Shown here piece after piece: positions 61,556 to 64,000 of a stretch of 64,000 bases of DNA. The notes under the pieces are model-generated. The model saw nothing but the letters and a program-made list of their open reading frames with translations. It did not search any database and was not told the origin of the DNA. Made by a program: the position numbers and the translations under genes. The stretch covers positions 650,475 to 714,474 of the forward strand of contig NZ_CAKLDI010000001.1 of assembly GCF_921293875.1 (NCBI RefSeq), read 5' to 3'. The DNA comes from Vibrio stylophorae. GTDB lineage: Bacteria; Pseudomonadota; Gammaproteobacteria; Enterobacterales; Vibrionaceae. The stretch's first letter is position 1. Each line of letters starts with the position of its first letter.

Positions 61556-62905
61556 ATGCAACAAATCATTGACATCTATTGTATGGGTGGCCTTCCAGCC
61601 GTGGAGCACCCGCACCTTGCCTACCATGCGGTAGACGCTATGGCTGAGCTGCCCACGCAGCGTCATGGGATCTTGGTGCTCAATTTGCCTGCCTCTCAGC
61701 AAGACTCTTGGCTACAAACCTGGCATCAGGCGAAACGCTTTTATGGCTGGTTGATCTTTGTGGTGAATGAAAGCCGTTATAGTGATGCCTTGGCCGATGG
61801 GCTTTGGTTGCCAGAATCAGCGCTACAAGCTTGGCAGCGTTTACAGGCCAATGCGGAACAAATCAAAGTGGCTGATCCTGAGCCATTGCTGGCTTGGCTG
61901 TGGCTGGGCGATCATCGCCGTTTATTGCCCGTGGCTGAGCACCAGTCCGATAGCTTGTATGTCTATCCTTTGCTGCAAGCCTTGCAGCCAGAGCGAGACA
62001 ATCTATTTCACTTCTTAGCTCAAGAAACCAAGCGTGGCCTCCTTGCATCCGAGCAGGTTTTTGATCGCATCCGTCAATGTAACCAATGCCACAGTTCACA
62101 CCTGAATTACTTTGAATCTTGCCCCAGCTGTTTAAGCCCAGATGTGGACGCGCGTGTGTCATTGCATTGCTTTACCTGTGGCCATGTCGGCGTACAGAGC
62201 AGCTTTCTGCGTGCGGGTGGTTTGAGTTGTCCCAATTGTTTGACCCAGCTGCGCCATATCGGCGTGGATTATGATCGCCCCTTAGAGACGCATCACTGTA
62301 ATAGTTGCGATTTGGACTTTGCCGAAGCTAAAACCCAAGTGCGTTGCATTCGCTGTCAGCGAGTGAGCGGCGTGGATGACCTGATCAGTCAGCGGGTCTA
62401 TAGCTATCGCATTGGTGAGCAGGGACGTCATCTGCTGCGCCACGGTTCAGTGCTTAGCGCGCCGACCTTGGCGCTCAATGGCAATGTGGATGCCAGTTTC
62501 TTGCTCAGCCTGCTGCAATGGGAAAATAAACTCGCGATTCGCCATCAAGATCACCATTTGCTTTTAGCGCTGCATTTTCCTGAGCTATTGGCTTACGGCC
62601 AGCAGCAAGGTCAAGCGCGGATGTTTGCTTTGGTTGAGCAGATCACTTCTCGGCTCAATGGTCTGCTGCGCAATACCGATGTCTGCTGTCAGTATCAAGA
62701 CGACTTATTACTGATTTTATTGCCGCGCACGCCGCTGGCTTCACTTGAAGTGCTGCAAGGTAAGATCACCCAGCTTTCAGAGCAGATTGAGATAGAGGAT
62801 TTTACGCTGCGCGTTGCAGCTTGGACGCTGCCAGATAAAAGCTTGCACGATGATGCCAAGGTTTGGCTGCAAAATAAGCTCGTGGATTTTTATGTGGCAG
62901 GATAG
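61556..62905 (+). CDS. Zinc-ribbon protein with degenerate GGDEF domain (TackOD1-like)
   Basis: The 449-residue protein has three parts. The N-terminal part (1-170) is alpha/beta, receiver-like in size but without recognisable phospho-site. The middle (about 177-285) is Cys-rich with six Cys pairs (CNQC, CPSC, CFTC, CPNC, CNSC, CIRC), resembling the TackOD1 output domain. The C-terminal part (about 315-449) follows the GGDEF fold: the expected signature position reads YQDDLLLILLP instead of GGDEF, so the active site is lost. I infer a cytoplasmic regulator controlling the overlapping glycosyltransferase gene, perhaps by binding c-di-GMP or zinc. No signal peptide. Ends inside the next gene (14-bp overlap). 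Confidence 0.7.
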   Translation: MQQIIDIYCMGGLPAVEHPHLAYHAVDAMAELPTQRHGILVLNLPASQQDSWLQTWHQAKRFYGWLIFVVNESRYSDALADGLWLPESALQAWQRLQANAEQIKVADPEPLLAWLWLGDHRRLLPVAEHQSDSLYVYPLLQALQPERDNLFHFLAQETKRGLLASEQVFDRIRQCNQCHSSHLNYFESCPSCLSPDVDARVSLHCFTCGHVGVQSSFLRAGGLSCPNCLTQLRHIGVDYDRPLETHHCNSCDLDFAEAKTQVRCIRCQRVSGVDDLISQRVYSYRIGEQGRHLLRHGSVLSAPTLALNGNVDASFLLSLLQWENKLAIRHQDHHLLLALHFPELLAYGQQQGQARMFALVEQITSRLNGLLRNTDVCCQYQDDLLLILLPRTPLASLEVLQGKITQLSEQIEIEDFTLRVAAWTLPDKSLHDDAKVWLQNKLVDFYVAG

Positions 62906-64000
62906 CTTGCTCTTTGCTCAGCTGATTTGGGAGAACATTAAAGTTCACCAAGTGCTGCTGATTGTGCTGATGCCAATGTGGCTGCTCATTGAGTTGCCAC
63001 TTTTTCTATTGGTGCAAACCGGTATTTTTCGTTGGGCCTATGCTCGTCCAACGCGTGAGAGCCAGGTGCGGCCACTGCACTATCCCAGTATTAGTTTTGT
63101 GATCACTTGCTACGGTGAAGGGGATGCTATTGGTATCACCATTGATACCTTGGTAGAGCAGGTGTATCCCGGTGCTATTGAGGTGCTCGCCGTAGTTGAT
63201 GGCGCGGTGCAAAACCAAGATACCTATGCCGCCGCAGTGGCCGGTGTAAAGCGGCATCAAAATCGACCACTGCGTCAGATGCGGGTGATTCCCAAATGGC
63301 AGCGAGGCGGTCGGGTCTCCACGCTCAATGCGGGGCTATCTGAAGCCAAACATGAGTTGGTGATCAATGTCGATGGCGATACCTCCTTTGATAACACCAT
63401 GGCACTGGCCATGGCGCGGCAATTTGAAAATCCTCGCTTACTTGCCTGCGGCGGCGCGTTGCGCGTGCGTAATTGGCGGACCAATATTCTGACGCGAATG
63501 CAGTCGCTGGAATATATGTTGTCGATGCAAGCGGGTAAAACTGGCATGGCGCGCTGGGGGGTGTTGAATAACATTTCAGGCGCGTTTGGCGCATTTCGTA
63601 AAGAGACGTTGCGTCAATGCGGTGGCTGGGATACCCATACCGCAGAGGATCTTGACCTCACCATGCGCCTCAAACAATACAAACGTCGTTATCCGCAAAT
63701 GAAGTTGGGTTTTGAACCTCATGCCGTGGGGCATACCGATGTGCCAGATACGGTCAAAGGATTGATCATGCAGCGCCTGCGCTGGGATGGCGATTTGCTG
63801 TTTCTGTTTCTGCGCAAACATCGCATGGGGCTCACCCCTAAACTATTAGGTTGGGGCAATTTTCTTTTCATCTTGGTCTACGGCATTTTGCAAAATGTGT
63901 TGCTGCCCTTGCTGGTGGTGGGTTATCTGATTTTTGCTTTTATCAGTTATCCCGTTGGGTTGGTGCTGGGTATCTCGGCGCTGCTCTATGTGATGTATTG
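62892..64000 (+). CDS. Processive glycosyltransferase family 2, cut by window end
   Basis: The ATG at 62892 lies within the last codons of the previous gene, and the frame is open to base 64000. An N-terminal helix (VLLIVLMPMWLLIELPLFLLV) precedes a GT-A catalytic domain. Its motifs are VVDGAVQN, the metal-binding DGDT, the acceptor-side TAEDLDLTM and QRLRW, the D,D,D,QxxRW set of cellulose/PNAG-synthase-like enzymes. At least one further membrane helix pair follows (FLFILVYGILQNVLLPLLVVGYLIFAF). It probably makes and exports a beta-linked polysaccharide at the inner membrane. The sugar is unknown. Confidence 0.87.
   Translation, partial: MWQDSLLFAQLIWENIKVHQVLLIVLMPMWLLIELPLFLLVQTGIFRWAYARPTRESQVRPLHYPSISFVITCYGEGDAIGITIDTLVEQVYPGAIEVLAVVDGAVQNQDTYAAAVAGVKRHQNRPLRQMRVIPKWQRGGRVSTLNAGLSEAKHELVINVDGDTSFDNTMALAMARQFENPRLLACGGALRVRNWRTNILTRMQSLEYMLSMQAGKTGMARWGVLNNISGAFGAFRKETLRQCGGWDTHTAEDLDLTMRLKQYKRRYPQMKLGFEPHAVGHTDVPDTVKGLIMQRLRWDGDLLFLFLRKHRMGLTPKLLGWGNFLFILVYGILQNVLLPLLVVGYLIFAFISYPVGLVLGISALLYVMY

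Overview
The window looks like chromosomal DNA of a marine gammaproteobacterium of the Vibrionaceae. The evidence is the ssrA tag ANDENYALAA, the gene order smpB-ratA-rnfH, ypjD-ffh-rpsP-rimM-trmD-rplS, holD-rimI and nupC-deoCABD, and the moderate GC content. No species can be assigned from the sequence alone. Sixty protein-gene loci (two of them broken) and one stable RNA gene (ssrA) are annotated.

Layout. 1-5.3 kb: an alcohol dehydrogenase (cut by the window edge), a class II aldolase, an NhaC-family carrier, an MtnA-like isomerase and MtnK. Together they read as salvage of 5-methylthioribose/5-deoxyribose through a DHAP-aldehyde shunt. 5.8-8.6 kb: a lipoprotein with ten RCC1-like repeats and a SlyB-like lipoprotein. 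8.8-16.3 kb: a nine-gene locus conserved between Enterococcus and Aeromonas but, to my knowledge, without a demonstrated function. It has a small PRD protein, an SFCGS protein, DUF4312, two membrane proteins (DUF4311, DUF4310), an amidohydrolase, a DgaE-like ammonia lyase, a KDGP aldolase and a PRD/EIIB/EIIA regulator. I read it as uptake and breakdown of an N-acylated amino-sugar acid by an unconventional, possibly PTS-like carrier. It is the best candidate for an undescribed system here.

16.8-22.2 kb: a 4.5-kb integrative island in the 3' end of ssrA. It is bounded by 19-bp direct repeats and holds a tyrosine integrase, a lipoprotein, a serine recombinase and an RNase HI. The original ssrA terminator lies displaced beyond the far repeat. 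22.3-31.2 kb: housekeeping genes, plus a 59-residue zinc-ribbon membrane protein. 31.3-36.1 kb: an AraC regulator and two siderophore-type ABC half-transporters, both broken: one by a stop and a pentamer repeat, one in a G tract. A Fur-like box and a direct repeat lie upstream.

36.3-44.4 kb: pgtABC, divergent pgtP and pykA, forming phosphoglycerate/PEP sensing, uptake and conversion to pyruvate. 44.7-51.1 kb: prfC, secDF and a TatD-like hydrolase. 51.5-58.1 kb: nucleoside uptake and breakdown (nupC with an unusual insertion, an XapX protein, deoC, deoA, deoB, deoD) with a long structured leader before deoC. 58.2-61.2 kb: mepA, a ferredoxin and two unknown genes. 61.6 kb to the end: a Cys-rich protein with a degenerate GGDEF domain overlapping a processive family-2 glycosyltransferase that runs off the window, suggesting a controlled exopolysaccharide synthase.
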